Source: an uncultured Paracoccaceae bacterium
Lineage (GTDB): Bacteria; Pseudomonadota; Alphaproteobacteria; Rhodobacterales; Rhodobacteraceae
Direction of reading: 5' to 3'
Length of the DNA: 64,000 bases
NCBI GenBank assembly: GCA_947494675.1
Contig: CANLVP010000003.1
Location: 169,791-233,790 of the forward strand
The position numbers were made by a program, and so were the translations under genes. The notes under the pieces were generated by a model. That model saw only the letters and a list, made by a program, of their open reading frames with translations, did no database searches and was not told where the DNA came from. Shown piece by piece: positions 47,338 to 56,274 of the stretch. Numbering within the stretch: the first letter of the stretch is position 1; each line of letters begins with the position of its first letter.

Positions 47338-47805
47338 CTAGCCGCCCGGGATCGTGACTGACCCGACGATATGTGATTGGCGTAGCGGCATCGCTTTATA
47401 CATGATCTCGACGCCGGTGGTGGCGATCCCTTCGCCGGTCATCCCATCGAACTTGCCTGTGCCTGCGACGATGGTCCAAGTGTTCGCCGCGCCCTGATTG
47501 CCTGCTTTCCAACGCATGGTGAATGTATCTTCGCCCTCTCCAAAGACGCAGACGCCTTCGATGGTATTCGTGCCATCCTGCGTCCCAAAGCCACCGCCAA
47601 CGCAGCGTGCGGGGCCCTCGTCCAATGGGCCTTCGATGACTTCAAAATAGCCGCGATTGTCCTGTGTGTAGTAGACACCTTCCGGCAGCTGAAAGTACTC
47701 TTGATTGATCGGGTAGACGTTGTTGATCTCAATGCGCTCTTGCGCAGTGGCCGCACCAGTCGCCAGAACGCAGGCCACCGCGAAAATGAATGATGAAAAT
47801 TTCAT
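47338..47805 (-). CDS. Exported protein, probable small beta-barrel, function unknown
   Basis: A 155-residue protein with a signal peptide ending GAATAQ. The mature part is rich in beta strands and Gly, with a pair of cysteines (ARCVGGGFG and EGVCVFG) likely forming a disulfide. The pattern W-x-IVAGTGKFDGMTGEG recalls the allene oxide cyclase-like or lipocalin-type small barrels, which is an impression only. It is a stand-alone gene upstream of msrA, with no clear partner. Confidence 0.75.
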   Translation of the reverse strand: MKFSSFIFAVACVLATGAATAQERIEINNVYPINQEYFQLPEGVYYTQDNRGYFEVIEGPLDEGPARCVGGGFGTQDGTNTIEGVCVFGEGEDTFTMRWKAGNQGAANTWTIVAGTGKFDGMTGEGIATTGVEIMYKAMPLRQSHIVGSVTIPGG

Positions 47806-47904
47806 GTGTGATCTCCTCGCCTGCCAAGCTTAGGGGAAAATGGCAAATCTGGATATCGTTTTGACACCAATCACAGCGATCGGCAGGCGCATCAGACCGT
47901 TTCG

Positions 47905-48549
47905 TCAGACGACGCCAATCGGACAGGTCACGCCGGTGCCGCCAATCCCGCAGTAGCCATTGGGGTTCTTGGCCAAATACTGCTGGTGATAGTCTTCGGC
48001 ATAGTAATAGGCAGGCGCGTCCACGATTTCGGTTGTGATCGCGCCATATCCCGCCTCTGACAGGCGGGGCGCAAAAGCGGCCTTGCTGGCCTCTGCCGCT
48101 GCCCGTTGCGCATCCGAATAGGTGTAGATGCCGGACCGGTACTGCGTGCCGCGATCATTGCCCTGCCGCATGCCCTGGGTCGGGTCATGCCCTTCCCAGA
48201 AAACCTGCAACAAAGTCTCATAGCTGATCTTGGCGGGGTCATAGACCACGCGCACGACCTCATTGTGGCCGGTCTTACCGCTGCACACTTCTTCATAGGT
48301 GGCGTTGGGCGTGTGCCCGCCCGCATAGCCCACAGAGGTGGAATAGACGCCGTCCAGCTTCCAGAACATCCGTTCCACGCCCCAGAAACAGCCCATGCCA
48401 AACATCGCCTCTTCCATGCCTGCGGGCATGTCCTTCAGCGGGGTGTCCAGCACGAAATGCGTCGTCGCAGTGGGGTTCGGGGCATCACGTCCCGGCAGGG
48501 CCGCATCTGCATCAATCATTTCGGACTTGTCGCGGAAAAGGGAAAACAT
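47905..48549 (-). CDS. msrA: Peptide methionine-S-sulfoxide reductase MsrA
   Basis: Repairs oxidised methionine in proteins. The 214-residue product has the catalytic cysteine Cys54 in [14 protein letters not shown] and the family blocks [36 protein letters not shown] and [17 protein letters not shown]. The last of these carries the resolving Cys. The N-terminus (about 45 residues) is longer than the minimal family and could be a cytosolic extension. No msrB is adjacent. Confidence 0.96.
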   Translation of the reverse strand: MFSLFRDKSEMIDADAALPGRDAPNPTATTHFVLDTPLKDMPAGMEEAMFGMGCFWGVERMFWKLDGVYSTSVGYAGGHTPNATYEEVCSGKTGHNEVVRVVYDPAKISYETLLQVFWEGHDPTQGMRQGNDRGTQYRSGIYTYSDAQRAAAEASKAAFAPRLSEAGYGAITTEIVDAPAYYYAEDYHQQYLAKNPNGYCGIGGTGVTCPIGVV

Positions 48550-48601
48550 CGGCAGCTCCTTTGGTGTGATGGCCTATATATAAGGTGGCCCGTGGCGCTT
48601 T

Positions 48602-49831
48602 CTACTCTGCCGGGGCCGCGATCACGCGATTGAGACGGGTTTCATAGCCGGGCACCGGATGGCGCGGAATCAAGAGCGCCAGCAGGAACGATACCGTGGC
48701 CATGGCGGCGGCCAGCAGGAACACGGCCCCCGGTGAAGTGAGCCAGAGATAGCCCAAGAGCGCGGGCAGAAAGACCGCCGCAATATGGTTGATCGTAAAG
48801 GCCACCGCCGCCGTGGGTGCAATGTCGCCGGGGTCTGCGATCTTTTGGAAATAGGTCTTCATCGCCAGCGCCAGCGCAAAGAACACATGGTCCAGCACAT
48901 ATAGCGCCGCCGCGATCACCACGCCCCAGCCAAAGAAATACAGACCGCCATAACACAGGAAAATTACGATCAGCCCGGCATATTCAAACAAGAGCGCCCG
49001 CTGTTCCCCAAAAAGCGTCACAATCCGCCCCATCAACGGGGCCACGACGATATTTGTCACAAGCGTGATCAGATACAGCGCTGTGACCTCATGCACCTGA
49101 AAGCCGAACTTTTCGACCATCATGAAGCCCGCAAAGACGATAAAGATCTGCCGCCGCGCCCCGGCCATGAATTGCAGTGCATAGTAAAGCCAGTAGCGAC
49201 GGCGCAGCACAAAGGTCGTCAATTGCGGATGCGGGGCCTCAAACTGCGGATAGGCGAACAGGCAGAAGATCGCGATGGCGACGGTGATCCCACCGGAGGC
49301 CATGTAGACAAAGGCGTAGGACAGGTCCAATGCCTCCCACGTGAGTACGATCAGCACATAGGCCACAAAGGTCGCCGCCGATCCTGCCGCCATCAGCCAG
49401 CCAATGACCTGCGGCGCACGGGCCTTTTCCAGCCATTGCAATTGCAGCGATTGGTTTACCGTCTCGTAGTAGTGAAACCCGATGGACGACAGCATGGTCA
49501 GCGTCAGGATGCCGCCTAGGGACGGGAAATAGGCGGTGATCGCCGTCGCCACGCCAAGCATTGCCAGCGACACAAGCCCAAGGACCTGTTCGCGGATAAA
49601 GATGATCAGCGCGATGACCCCCACCGCGAAGAACCCCGGAATCTCGCGCACCGTATGCAGCCAGCCGATGTCAGAGCCGTCGAAACCCGCCACCTCAATC
49701 ACAAAGTTATTCAGCAACGCCGACCATGTGTTGAAGGCAATGGGCATCGCCAAGGCCATCATGAACAAGAGCGTTATCGGCCTGCGCCAGAACGGCAGGC
49801 TTTGCGCGTCAGAGAGGCGAACGATTTGCAT
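48602..49831 (-). CDS. Major facilitator superfamily transporter
   Basis: A 409-residue carrier with about 12 hydrophobic helices and no signal peptide. The loop after helix 2 and the inside-facing basic residues fit MFS, but no substrate-specific motif is visible. The first segment is LFMMALAMPIAFNTWSAL. It is 18 bases downstream of the flavin monooxygenase gene, so they may be co-transcribed. The substrate is unknown. Confidence 0.85.
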   Translation of the reverse strand: MQIVRLSDAQSLPFWRRPITLLFMMALAMPIAFNTWSALLNNFVIEVAGFDGSDIGWLHTVREIPGFFAVGVIALIIFIREQVLGLVSLAMLGVATAITAYFPSLGGILTLTMLSSIGFHYYETVNQSLQLQWLEKARAPQVIGWLMAAGSAATFVAYVLIVLTWEALDLSYAFVYMASGGITVAIAIFCLFAYPQFEAPHPQLTTFVLRRRYWLYYALQFMAGARRQIFIVFAGFMMVEKFGFQVHEVTALYLITLVTNIVVAPLMGRIVTLFGEQRALLFEYAGLIVIFLCYGGLYFFGWGVVIAAALYVLDHVFFALALAMKTYFQKIADPGDIAPTAAVAFTINHIAAVFLPALLGYLWLTSPGAVFLLAAAMATVSFLLALLIPRHPVPGYETRLNRVIAAPAE

Positions 49832-49849
49832 ATGACCGCTTTACGCCCA

Positions 49850-50974
49850 TCACCGCGCAGTGGCGAGCGAAAAGGCGCGTGCGGCTTCGGCCGCGATGGC
49901 CAGCGCCTCTTGCCCTGTCGCAAAGAGTTGCCCGTTGGGCGAGGCGCGGAACGAACAGAAATATAGCCCGGGTTCCGGGGTACCAGCGCCGCTCACCTTT
50001 GGGCGCCCATTCGCATCCAAGGCCGGGCTTTCGCCGAGCAAGGGTCGCAAATCCACGTTGTAGCCTGTGGCGGCGATGATCGCGTCAAATGGCGTATCCG
50101 TTCCATCCGCAAAGCGCACAGTTGCGCTGTCCAGCATCTCAATCCCGGGTTTGACCGTGATCTGTCCTGCCATGATCGCGCCGAGGGTGCCCACGTCGAT
50201 CAACGGGATGCGCCCATCCTCGATCACCCGCGCGCCGGGGCCTTTGCCGGTCGATTGCAGCCCATAATCCTCTGGCCGCCCCACCGCCATCCGCAGGATC
50301 GGCGCGGTCAGCACGTCGGCGGCCTTGTAGCCCAGAAGCTTGCTGAGCAAACCGAAAGAAGTGATTGGCACGCCAAACAGCTCTTTAGGCAGGATGTTCA
50401 CTGGGCCGCGCTGGGATAGCGTGATCTCGACCCCCGCCTCTGCCAGATCAAGCGCGATGTCGCCGCCGGAATTGCCAAAGCCCACGACCAACACCTTTTG
50501 CCCGACGTAAGCGTCGGGATTGCGGTAATCGCTGGAATGCACAATGGGGCCGTCAAAGGTGCCCGGCCAGTCGGGCAGTTTGGGCGTGCCATTCAATCCG
50601 GTCGCGACCACGACAACATCGGCGCGATCTTCACCCGCCGTATGCGTCACGCGCCATCCGTTCTCCGCACGCGCGATCGCGGTCACAGTCACGCCAAAGC
50701 GCGGGGCCAGATCATGCGTCTTTGCATAGGCGTCAAGATAGTCGACCACCGCCTGCCGCGACGGATAGCGGCCAACGTCGTCTGGAAAGGCCAGACCCGG
50801 CAGTCCTGACCGCCCGCGCGTCGTATGCAGGCGCAGGCAATCGTAATGCCGCCGCCAGCTATCCCCCACCGTCGCAGCACGTTCCAGCAGGTCCACGGCA
50901 AAGCCCTGATCCTGCAATGCCGCGGCACTGGCCAGACCCGCAGGCCCCGCCCCGATCACAATGGCATTTGGCAT
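49850..50974 (-). CDS. Flavin-containing monooxygenase-like oxidoreductase
   Basis: A 374-residue FAD and NADPH-dependent enzyme of the flavin monooxygenase group. The FAD motif is IVIGAGPAGLASAAAL near the N-terminus, the NADPH motif is VVGFGNSGGDIALDLAEAG, and the late ATGYNVDLRPLL is typical for this group. The substrate is unknown (amine, sulfide or ketone are all possible). The ATG at 50974 has AAGGGGAACG upstream. An FNR-type box stands ten bases before that ATG, in position to block it. Confidence 0.9.
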   Translation of the reverse strand: MPNAIVIGAGPAGLASAAALQDQGFAVDLLERAATVGDSWRRHYDCLRLHTTRGRSGLPGLAFPDDVGRYPSRQAVVDYLDAYAKTHDLAPRFGVTVTAIARAENGWRVTHTAGEDRADVVVVATGLNGTPKLPDWPGTFDGPIVHSSDYRNPDAYVGQKVLVVGFGNSGGDIALDLAEAGVEITLSQRGPVNILPKELFGVPITSFGLLSKLLGYKAADVLTAPILRMAVGRPEDYGLQSTGKGPGARVIEDGRIPLIDVGTLGAIMAGQITVKPGIEMLDSATVRFADGTDTPFDAIIAATGYNVDLRPLLGESPALDANGRPKVSGAGTPEPGLYFCSFRASPNGQLFATGQEALAIAAEAARAFSLATAR

Positions 50975-50984
50975 TTCGTTCCCC

Positions 50985-50998
50985 TTGATGTGCATCAA
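50985..50998. promoter_or_regulatory. FNR/FnrL-type box between the monooxygenase and usp genes
   Basis: TTGAT-GTGC-ATCAA matches the FNR consensus TTGAT-N4-ATCAA at every fixed base. Its centre (50991.5) is 41.5 bases before the predicted usp start point near 51033, the class II activator position. For the divergent monooxygenase gene it lies at the ribosome site, where a bound protein could repress. Confidence 0.85.
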
Positions 50999-51020
50999 GG
51001 TGACGCCCCCGATGCCCGAC

Positions 51021-51026
51021 TAGAAT
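51021..51026 (+). promoter_or_regulatory. Predicted -10 element of the usp promoter
   Basis: TAGAAT (one base off TATAAT) lies 22 bases after the FNR box, giving a predicted start near 51033. The -35 region is replaced by the FNR box, as expected for a class II activated promoter. Confidence 0.55.
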
Positions 51027-51055
51027 GGGGCCATAGCAATAGGAAAGGAAAGCCG

Positions 51056-51502
51056 ATGTTTTCGAAAATCCTGATTGGTGTCGACGGGTCCGACCCCGCG
51101 CTTCACGCACTCAAGGCCGCCTGTGAACTGGCCAAGGCCTGTGACGCGGCGATCTATCTGGTCCACGTCCCCCATCCCGAAACCGTGGCCTTTGCGACCG
51201 GCGCCGTTGCGGGCTACCACGTTGCAACCACCATGCCTGACGAAAAAGCCGTGCGAGCGGCCGCCGCCAAGATCATCGCATCCGCCACGCAAGTGGTGAC
51301 AGAAGCTGGCTGCGCCGTCACCCAAAGCTTTACCAAGCGCGGCGACCCCGGGGATGAGGTGATCGCGACCGCCAAAGAGATCGGTGCCGACGTGATCGTC
51401 ACGGGCCGCCGCGGTCTGGGCAATATCGCGGGCCTGATCCTTGGCAGCACCTCACAACGGATCAGCCACCACGCCCCCTGCGCCGTTTTGACGGTGCCCT
51501 AG
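51056..51502 (+). CDS. Universal stress protein (UspA family)
   Basis: A 148-residue single-domain USP. It begins with FSKILIGVDGSDPALHAL and ends with the ATP-binding motif GRRGLGNIAGLILGST (G-x2-G-x9-G-S/T). AGGAAAGG stands upstream of the ATG. An upstream FNR box suggests it is raised when oxygen is low, as seen for usp genes of Rhodobacter relatives. Its last four bases are shared with the convergent radical SAM gene. Confidence 0.95.
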   Translation: MFSKILIGVDGSDPALHALKAACELAKACDAAIYLVHVPHPETVAFATGAVAGYHVATTMPDEKAVRAAAAKIIASATQVVTEAGCAVTQSFTKRGDPGDEVIATAKEIGADVIVTGRRGLGNIAGLILGSTSQRISHHAPCAVLTVP

Positions 51503-52440
51503 GCGCTGACCATTGTCTGGCTGAGCCGGGTCAGGTCGGGATAAAACGCAGTCGCCTCGCGCTTGGCGGCTGCATCCCAACAGCGGTCAATAAGATCAAC
51601 CATGTCAGGCGAATAGACCGTCTCGGCCAGCGCACCGCGCAGGTCGCCAAAGCTGAACTGATCGGCCAGCCCATAGGCCACCGGAAAGACCTGACCATCC
51701 GCCCCGATCACAACCGGTGATACTAATTCACCCACCTTTGGGCGCGGCTTGGCTTGCAGCAATTCGCCCGTCAAAGCATCACAAATGATCCGGCACTCGG
51801 GGTGCATCACGTCAAGCAGCTGGCTCAGCACCATGGCGCGCAGCAAGGTCTCATCCCGGGGTTCCTTGACGATGGCAGAGGTCAGCCCCCGCCCCAGTTC
51901 CGACACCGGATGAAGCTGCACATGTCCCGCACCTGCCGCCGCGACCTGGGCCACAAGGGCAGGAATATCCTCCATCCCGTCCTCACCCAGCGACACCACG
52001 GCACCGCAACGATGCCCCTTGTCAGACAGGGCCTTGAGCGTGGTCATCGCCCGATCAAAGCTCCCTTTCTTGCGCCGGATCAGGTCGTGACGCGGGGCCA
52101 GCCCATCAAAGCTGACCGAAATAAGGTCAGGCTGATGACGCTCGGCGAAATTCACGATCCGGTCCGGTTGCAGGCCATTTGTAATGACAGAGACCGCATA
52201 GCCCTGATCGCGCAGCCCTGCGCAGAGGCGATCCAGACCGAAATAGATCGTGGGTTCACCGCCCGACAGGCTCGCACTGTCGTAGCCGTCCTTGGCCATC
52301 TTTGCCGTGGCACGCAGAATATCTTCAGGCTCCAGCCCACGTGGCATCTTGGGGCTGGAGGTCGAATAGCAATGGGCACATGTGAGGTTGCACAGAAGTG
52401 TCGGGTGGATGTGCACCACCCGACGAGCCATAAGGGCCAT
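51499..52440 (-). CDS. Radical SAM protein with SPASM-like tail lacking cysteines
   Basis: A 313-residue radical S-adenosylmethionine enzyme. The iron-sulfur motif is CNLTCAHC (C-x3-C-x2-C) at residues 17-24 and the GGEP motif follows in SLSGGEPTIYF. The C-terminal block LVSPVVIGADGQVFPVAYG, then FSFGDLRGAL, has the SPASM or twitch layout (x-dG-x-v-P), but the usual cysteines are replaced by Pro or Val, so an auxiliary cluster probably cannot form there. The ATG at 52440 overlaps the stop of the upstream 105-residue gene (TGATG), so the two are coupled. The reaction is unknown; a peptide maturase working on that neighbour is one option. Confidence 0.88.
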   Translation of the reverse strand: MALMARRVVHIHPTLLCNLTCAHCYSTSSPKMPRGLEPEDILRATAKMAKDGYDSASLSGGEPTIYFGLDRLCAGLRDQGYAVSVITNGLQPDRIVNFAERHQPDLISVSFDGLAPRHDLIRRKKGSFDRAMTTLKALSDKGHRCGAVVSLGEDGMEDIPALVAQVAAAGAGHVQLHPVSELGRGLTSAIVKEPRDETLLRAMVLSQLLDVMHPECRIICDALTGELLQAKPRPKVGELVSPVVIGADGQVFPVAYGLADQFSFGDLRGALAETVYSPDMVDLIDRCWDAAAKREATAFYPDLTRLSQTMVSA

Positions 52441-52757
52441 CAGCCCAGCTCTTGGCCGACGCGGACGCGCAGGCGTTCTGGGTCAGTGATCCCGTCGATC
52501 ATGATGTCAACGTTGCGCACACGGCCCGGGACCAGTTCCATCAGGCGTTGCAGGTCAAATTTAACCAGCGGCCCCTTGAATTCAAAGTCCCAGCAGGTGC
52601 CGTATTTGCACACGTCAAAGCCGATGACCGGGAATTCGTCGTTAAAGATCGCCTTTGAGATCGCCCCAAGGCTATCGCGGCTGATCTTGTTAGACGCGAC
52701 CCGATTGGCCATCAGTTCAAGCGCTTGCTCGGTATTGAGCTTTTCAACATTTAGCAT
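52440..52757 (-). CDS. 105-residue cysteine-containing partner of the radical SAM gene
   Basis: No family is recognised. The protein has a helical N-terminal half (NTEQALELMANRVASN, RDSLGAISKAIF), then a short strand-rich patch FPVIGFDVCKYGTCWDFEF with two cysteines three residues apart, and a C-terminal half that looks alpha/beta. AGGAG stands before the ATG at 52757. The tight coupling with the radical SAM enzyme suggests either its substrate (a RiPP-like precursor) or a small helper subunit. It is rather globular for a typical precursor peptide, so the substrate idea is only tentative. Confidence 0.8.
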   Translation of the reverse strand: MLNVEKLNTEQALELMANRVASNKISRDSLGAISKAIFNDEFPVIGFDVCKYGTCWDFEFKGPLVKFDLQRLMELVPGRVRNVDIMIDGITDPERLRVRVGQELG

Positions 52758-53009
52758 TCTAAAATCTCCTTTTTTGAAATTGCCGAAATATGGCGATTTC
52801 AACCTATCAGGGTACGGCACCTCTGGCAGGTCAGGAAATCCGGAGTGTAAGCGTTTTTGGTGCGCGTCGTGAGGGAGAAGGAGGCTATGCGGGACTTACC
52901 AACCGTCTGCTACCGGTAGTCAAAGGTTGGTTTTCTAATGTTCGGTTTATCAACATCCGCCAATTGCGGATGCAATGCAGAATATTGAACGCAACAAACT
53001 GCACAAAGA
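52758..53009. other. AT-richer gap between the radical SAM pair and the DUF2927 gene
   Basis: No coding frame is supported. It starts the AT-richer patch that ends near 53.99 kb. A 10-base palindrome CTACCGGTAG lies near 52906. The promoter of the 105-residue gene is expected in its left part. Confidence 0.4.
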
Positions 53010-53840
53010 TCATTTCAGGCCGTCAGAACCACAATCGCGCTGGATTATCGCCTCGACCTTACGTTCAGTCGTCTCAATGTCATCGCCATTAATGATCATC
53101 TCATCGTAAAGCACTTGCATGATCAAGACGTCGCGATTGGGCGGATATATAAAGTTCGGCTCACCTGTTTGTTCTGGCAGAAACTCGGGGTCTGAATAGA
53201 GAGACAACAGCCCGATTGGATCCGAAATAGTTCCGAAGGTATGATATATCTCTTCAGTCAAGCACTGGGAAATATCACCATAAGGTTGGTCGGCCTTGAT
53301 CCAAACTTCTGAGTATTCCAGTCCTGCATTGGCCCAGTCGCCATTAAGAGCTAAGCACTTCACCCGGTCGTCAAGAATGAAATCACTAAATTCTGACTTG
53401 GCTTGAGACGTCTTTGTCTCCAAAATTTTCAGGGCGTTAAGGTCATCAACAATTTCAACACGAATGAAGCCTGCCCCCAACTGAGGTGTGGCATTTACGT
53501 TGACGAGTTCAACCTCCAGTCCTGATAGGTAGCTGAACCAGTTACGGATATTTCCAATGCTTAAGAAAGCAACTTCTACAACTCTGGGGTCGCTCGGAAG
53601 GAAGGCACCAATGGTCAAACTGACTGGCTGTGTGCGTTTCCGAATGGGGCGATAACAATTTGTGCCACCGATACATTCTTCGGCGTTATGGTTCATGAAA
53701 ACAAAATTCTCAGTAAACGAGGTTTCGTTATTGAGATTGAATGCTTCAATAAAGGCGCATCCTGATTCATCAAGTGTCTGAGCAGATAGGCTATGGCTAT
53801 AAACGAGCAATATGACAATCGCGCACCTTGAGATATTCAT
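53010..53840 (-). CDS. DUF2927-type exported protein in AT-rich DNA
   Basis: A 276-residue protein with a signal peptide ending SLSAQ. The middle and late regions match my memory of DUF2927, including a Glu-rich stretch CLTEEIYHTFGTISDP, which resembles a metal-dependent peptidase motif of the E-x2-H kind; this is weak. Several cysteines (CIGGTNC, CLALNG) suggest disulfides. Base use is clearly more AT-rich than in its neighbours, so it may have come by transfer. It is isolated between the radical SAM pair and priA. Confidence 0.75.
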   Translation of the reverse strand: MNISRCAIVILLVYSHSLSAQTLDESGCAFIEAFNLNNETSFTENFVFMNHNAEECIGGTNCYRPIRKRTQPVSLTIGAFLPSDPRVVEVAFLSIGNIRNWFSYLSGLEVELVNVNATPQLGAGFIRVEIVDDLNALKILETKTSQAKSEFSDFILDDRVKCLALNGDWANAGLEYSEVWIKADQPYGDISQCLTEEIYHTFGTISDPIGLLSLYSDPEFLPEQTGEPNFIYPPNRDVLIMQVLYDEMIINGDDIETTERKVEAIIQRDCGSDGLK

Positions 53841-53997
53841 ATCTGTCCCAGCTTGAACCCCGTTTACAGCACCCTAAGATCAGCTATTCACCAGACGAAG
53901 ATAGATGTCTAGGACGCACACGCCGTGCGATTGGCTGACATTGGTTGCTTTGCAGAATTAGGTCAACTTTGGGCTCTCAGCGGTCCTTCGCCGCACC

Positions 53998-56196
53998 CTA
54001 ATAAAAACTCTGCGGATCAATATCGATCGACAATCGCAAATTGCTCGGCAGTCGAAACTGTCCGGCCCAATCGGCCAGCGCTTTTTGCAAGGGCGCCGAC
54101 TTCTCGGCCTTGACCAGCAATCGCACCCGGTGCCGTCCTCTGATCCGCGCAATCGGCGCTGGTGCGGGGCCAAAGACTTGCGCCCCAATCGCGCGCAATG
54201 GGCCGTCGCGCCGTGCCATGTCTGTGCCCAGATCAAAAACCTCTTGCACATTAGGGCTGCTTAGAACGATCCCCGCCATCCGTCCGTAGGGTGGCACGCC
54301 CGCCGCCTTGCGCTCTGCCGCTTCTGCCGCCCAGAATTGTTCTTCATCGCCCGCAATGATCGCCCGGATCACCGCGTGTTCGGGCTGATAGGTCTGCATC
54401 AGCGCCTCGCCCGGTGCCTCCGCCCGGCCTGCGCGCCCGGCCACTTGGCGCATCAGTTGGAACGTCCGTTCAGCGGCACGCAAGTCCGAGCCTTGCAGCC
54501 CCAGATCGGCATCAATCACGCCAACGAGCGTCAGCTTGGGAAAGTTGTGCCCCTTCGCCACCAGTTGCGTGCCGATGATGATATCGGCCCCGCCTTCGGC
54601 AATTTCGGCGATATGCGCCTTCATCGCGCGGGCAGAGCCGTAAAGGTCACTCGACAACACAACGACCTTAGCATCGGGAAAGAGGTCTGTGACCTCCTCG
54701 CCCATACGCTCCACCCCCGGACCAACAGCTGACAACCGGTCCTCAGCCTCGCAATGGGGGCAGACGGTAGGCATCGGCTTGGTCTCGCCGCATTGGTGGC
54801 ACATCAACCGCTTGAGGAACCGGTGTTCCACCATGCGCGCATCGCAATGATCGCAGCCAATCTGGTGTCCACAGGCCCGGCATAGTGTGATCGGCGCATA
54901 GCCACGGCGGTTAAGAAAGATCAGCGATTGCTCACCCTTTTCAAGCCGCGTACGTATCGCGCCTTGTAATGTGGGCGAGACCCATTTGCCGCCCGGCAAA
55001 TCTTCGGCCCGCATGTCAATCGCGCCCATCTTGGGCATGACCGCCGGTCCAAACCGGGACGTCAGTTCTAGCCGCGCGTATTTCCCCGCCTCCACATTGG
55101 CCCAGCTTTCAAGGCTTGGCGTCGCGCTGGCCAGAACCACCTGCGCCCCGTTCAGCGAGGCGCGCAGCACCGCCATATCGCGGGCGTTATAGAGCACCCC
55201 GTCCTCTTGCTTATAGGATGTGTCGTGTTCCTCATCGACGACGATCAGCCCCAGATCGCGGTAGGGCAGAAACAGCGCAGAGCGCGCGCCAACGATCAGC
55301 TGCGCATCCCCCTGCCCCACCATGCGCCAACAGCGGCGGCGTTCGGTCGCGGTGACGCCCGAATGCCATTCCGCAGGCTTCATCCCGAACCGGGCTTCAA
55401 CCCGGTCGATGAACTCACCGGTCAAGGCGATTTCGGGCAGCAGCACCAACGCCTGCCGCCCCTTGCGCAGGCATTCCGCGACCGCCTCAAGGTAAACCTC
55501 GGTCTTGCCCGACCCGGTCACACCTTTCAGCAATGTGGTGCCATAGGTGGCCGAGCTGACAGCCTCGCGCAGCACCTTGGCCCCGGTCAGCTGGTCGGCG
55601 GTCAGCTCTTTACTGCCATAGTCAGCGTCAAGTTTTGGATAAGCGGTGTCGCGCGGCGCGTCCTCTTCGGCGACAGCCCCCAGTTTAACGAGGCCCTTGA
55701 CGACAGAGGTGCCAACCCCTGCCATCTCGGCCAGCTCTTTGAGCGTGAACGAAAGGCCGCCATAGTCGCCCAGCACCTCAAGCACTTTCGTACGTGCGCC
55801 GGTGACCCGGTCGGGTTCCTTGTCACCAAGGCGGTAAACCTTGCGCATCGACGGCGGATCACCGAGGCCCGGTGCACGCGTGGCAAGGCGCAGCATCGCT
55901 GACATCGGGGTCAGGGTATAACTGGCTGCGCGGGACAGAAACGCCATCATCTCATCACGCATCGGGGCCACGTCCAGCACCCGATAGGCCGCGCGGACCT
56001 TGGCGTAGTCCCAGTCGCCCTTGCCCGGCCCCCAGACGACGCCCATCACCTTGCGTGGCCCAAGCGGCACCTCGACAAAGGCCCCCAGAAAACAGCCGCC
56101 TTCCGGTGCTTTGTAATCCAGCACCCGATCAATCGGCTGCGTGGTCAGCACACCGATCAGGTCGCCTTCGTTGAAATGGGTCAGGGGCATGGGCAT
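53998..56196 (-). CDS. priA: Primosomal replication restart helicase PriA
   Basis: PriA rebuilds the replisome at stalled forks and D-loops. The product has the N-terminal DNA-binding region (LIGVLTTQPIDRVLDYKAP), Walker A KGVTGSGKTEVYLEAV, the DEEH box in VVDEEHDTSYKQEDG, and the zinc-binding cysteines in CRACGHQIGCDHCDAR and MCHQCGETKPMPTVCPHCEA. The C-terminal helicase half contains VAGRAGRAEAPG. The start is uncertain: ATG at 56196 gives about 732 residues, the family norm, while an ATG at 56229 would add 11. No clear ribosome site decides between them. Confidence 0.95.
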   Translation of the reverse strand: MPMPLTHFNEGDLIGVLTTQPIDRVLDYKAPEGGCFLGAFVEVPLGPRKVMGVVWGPGKGDWDYAKVRAAYRVLDVAPMRDEMMAFLSRAASYTLTPMSAMLRLATRAPGLGDPPSMRKVYRLGDKEPDRVTGARTKVLEVLGDYGGLSFTLKELAEMAGVGTSVVKGLVKLGAVAEEDAPRDTAYPKLDADYGSKELTADQLTGAKVLREAVSSATYGTTLLKGVTGSGKTEVYLEAVAECLRKGRQALVLLPEIALTGEFIDRVEARFGMKPAEWHSGVTATERRRCWRMVGQGDAQLIVGARSALFLPYRDLGLIVVDEEHDTSYKQEDGVLYNARDMAVLRASLNGAQVVLASATPSLESWANVEAGKYARLELTSRFGPAVMPKMGAIDMRAEDLPGGKWVSPTLQGAIRTRLEKGEQSLIFLNRRGYAPITLCRACGHQIGCDHCDARMVEHRFLKRLMCHQCGETKPMPTVCPHCEAEDRLSAVGPGVERMGEEVTDLFPDAKVVVLSSDLYGSARAMKAHIAEIAEGGADIIIGTQLVAKGHNFPKLTLVGVIDADLGLQGSDLRAAERTFQLMRQVAGRAGRAEAPGEALMQTYQPEHAVIRAIIAGDEEQFWAAEAAERKAAGVPPYGRMAGIVLSSPNVQEVFDLGTDMARRDGPLRAIGAQVFGPAPAPIARIRGRHRVRLLVKAEKSAPLQKALADWAGQFRLPSNLRLSIDIDPQSFY

Positions 56197-56274
56197 CCGG
56201 CTGGTGGCAGAGCAAACAGTAAATGCCATTCCAAGGGTCGCCGCAAGACGACCTGACTCGCAAACTGTGCCATA

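Noticed and set aside
53925..54113. 62-residue plus-strand frame at the priA end
   Set aside because: Overlaps the end of priA, has no ribosome site and no recognisable features.
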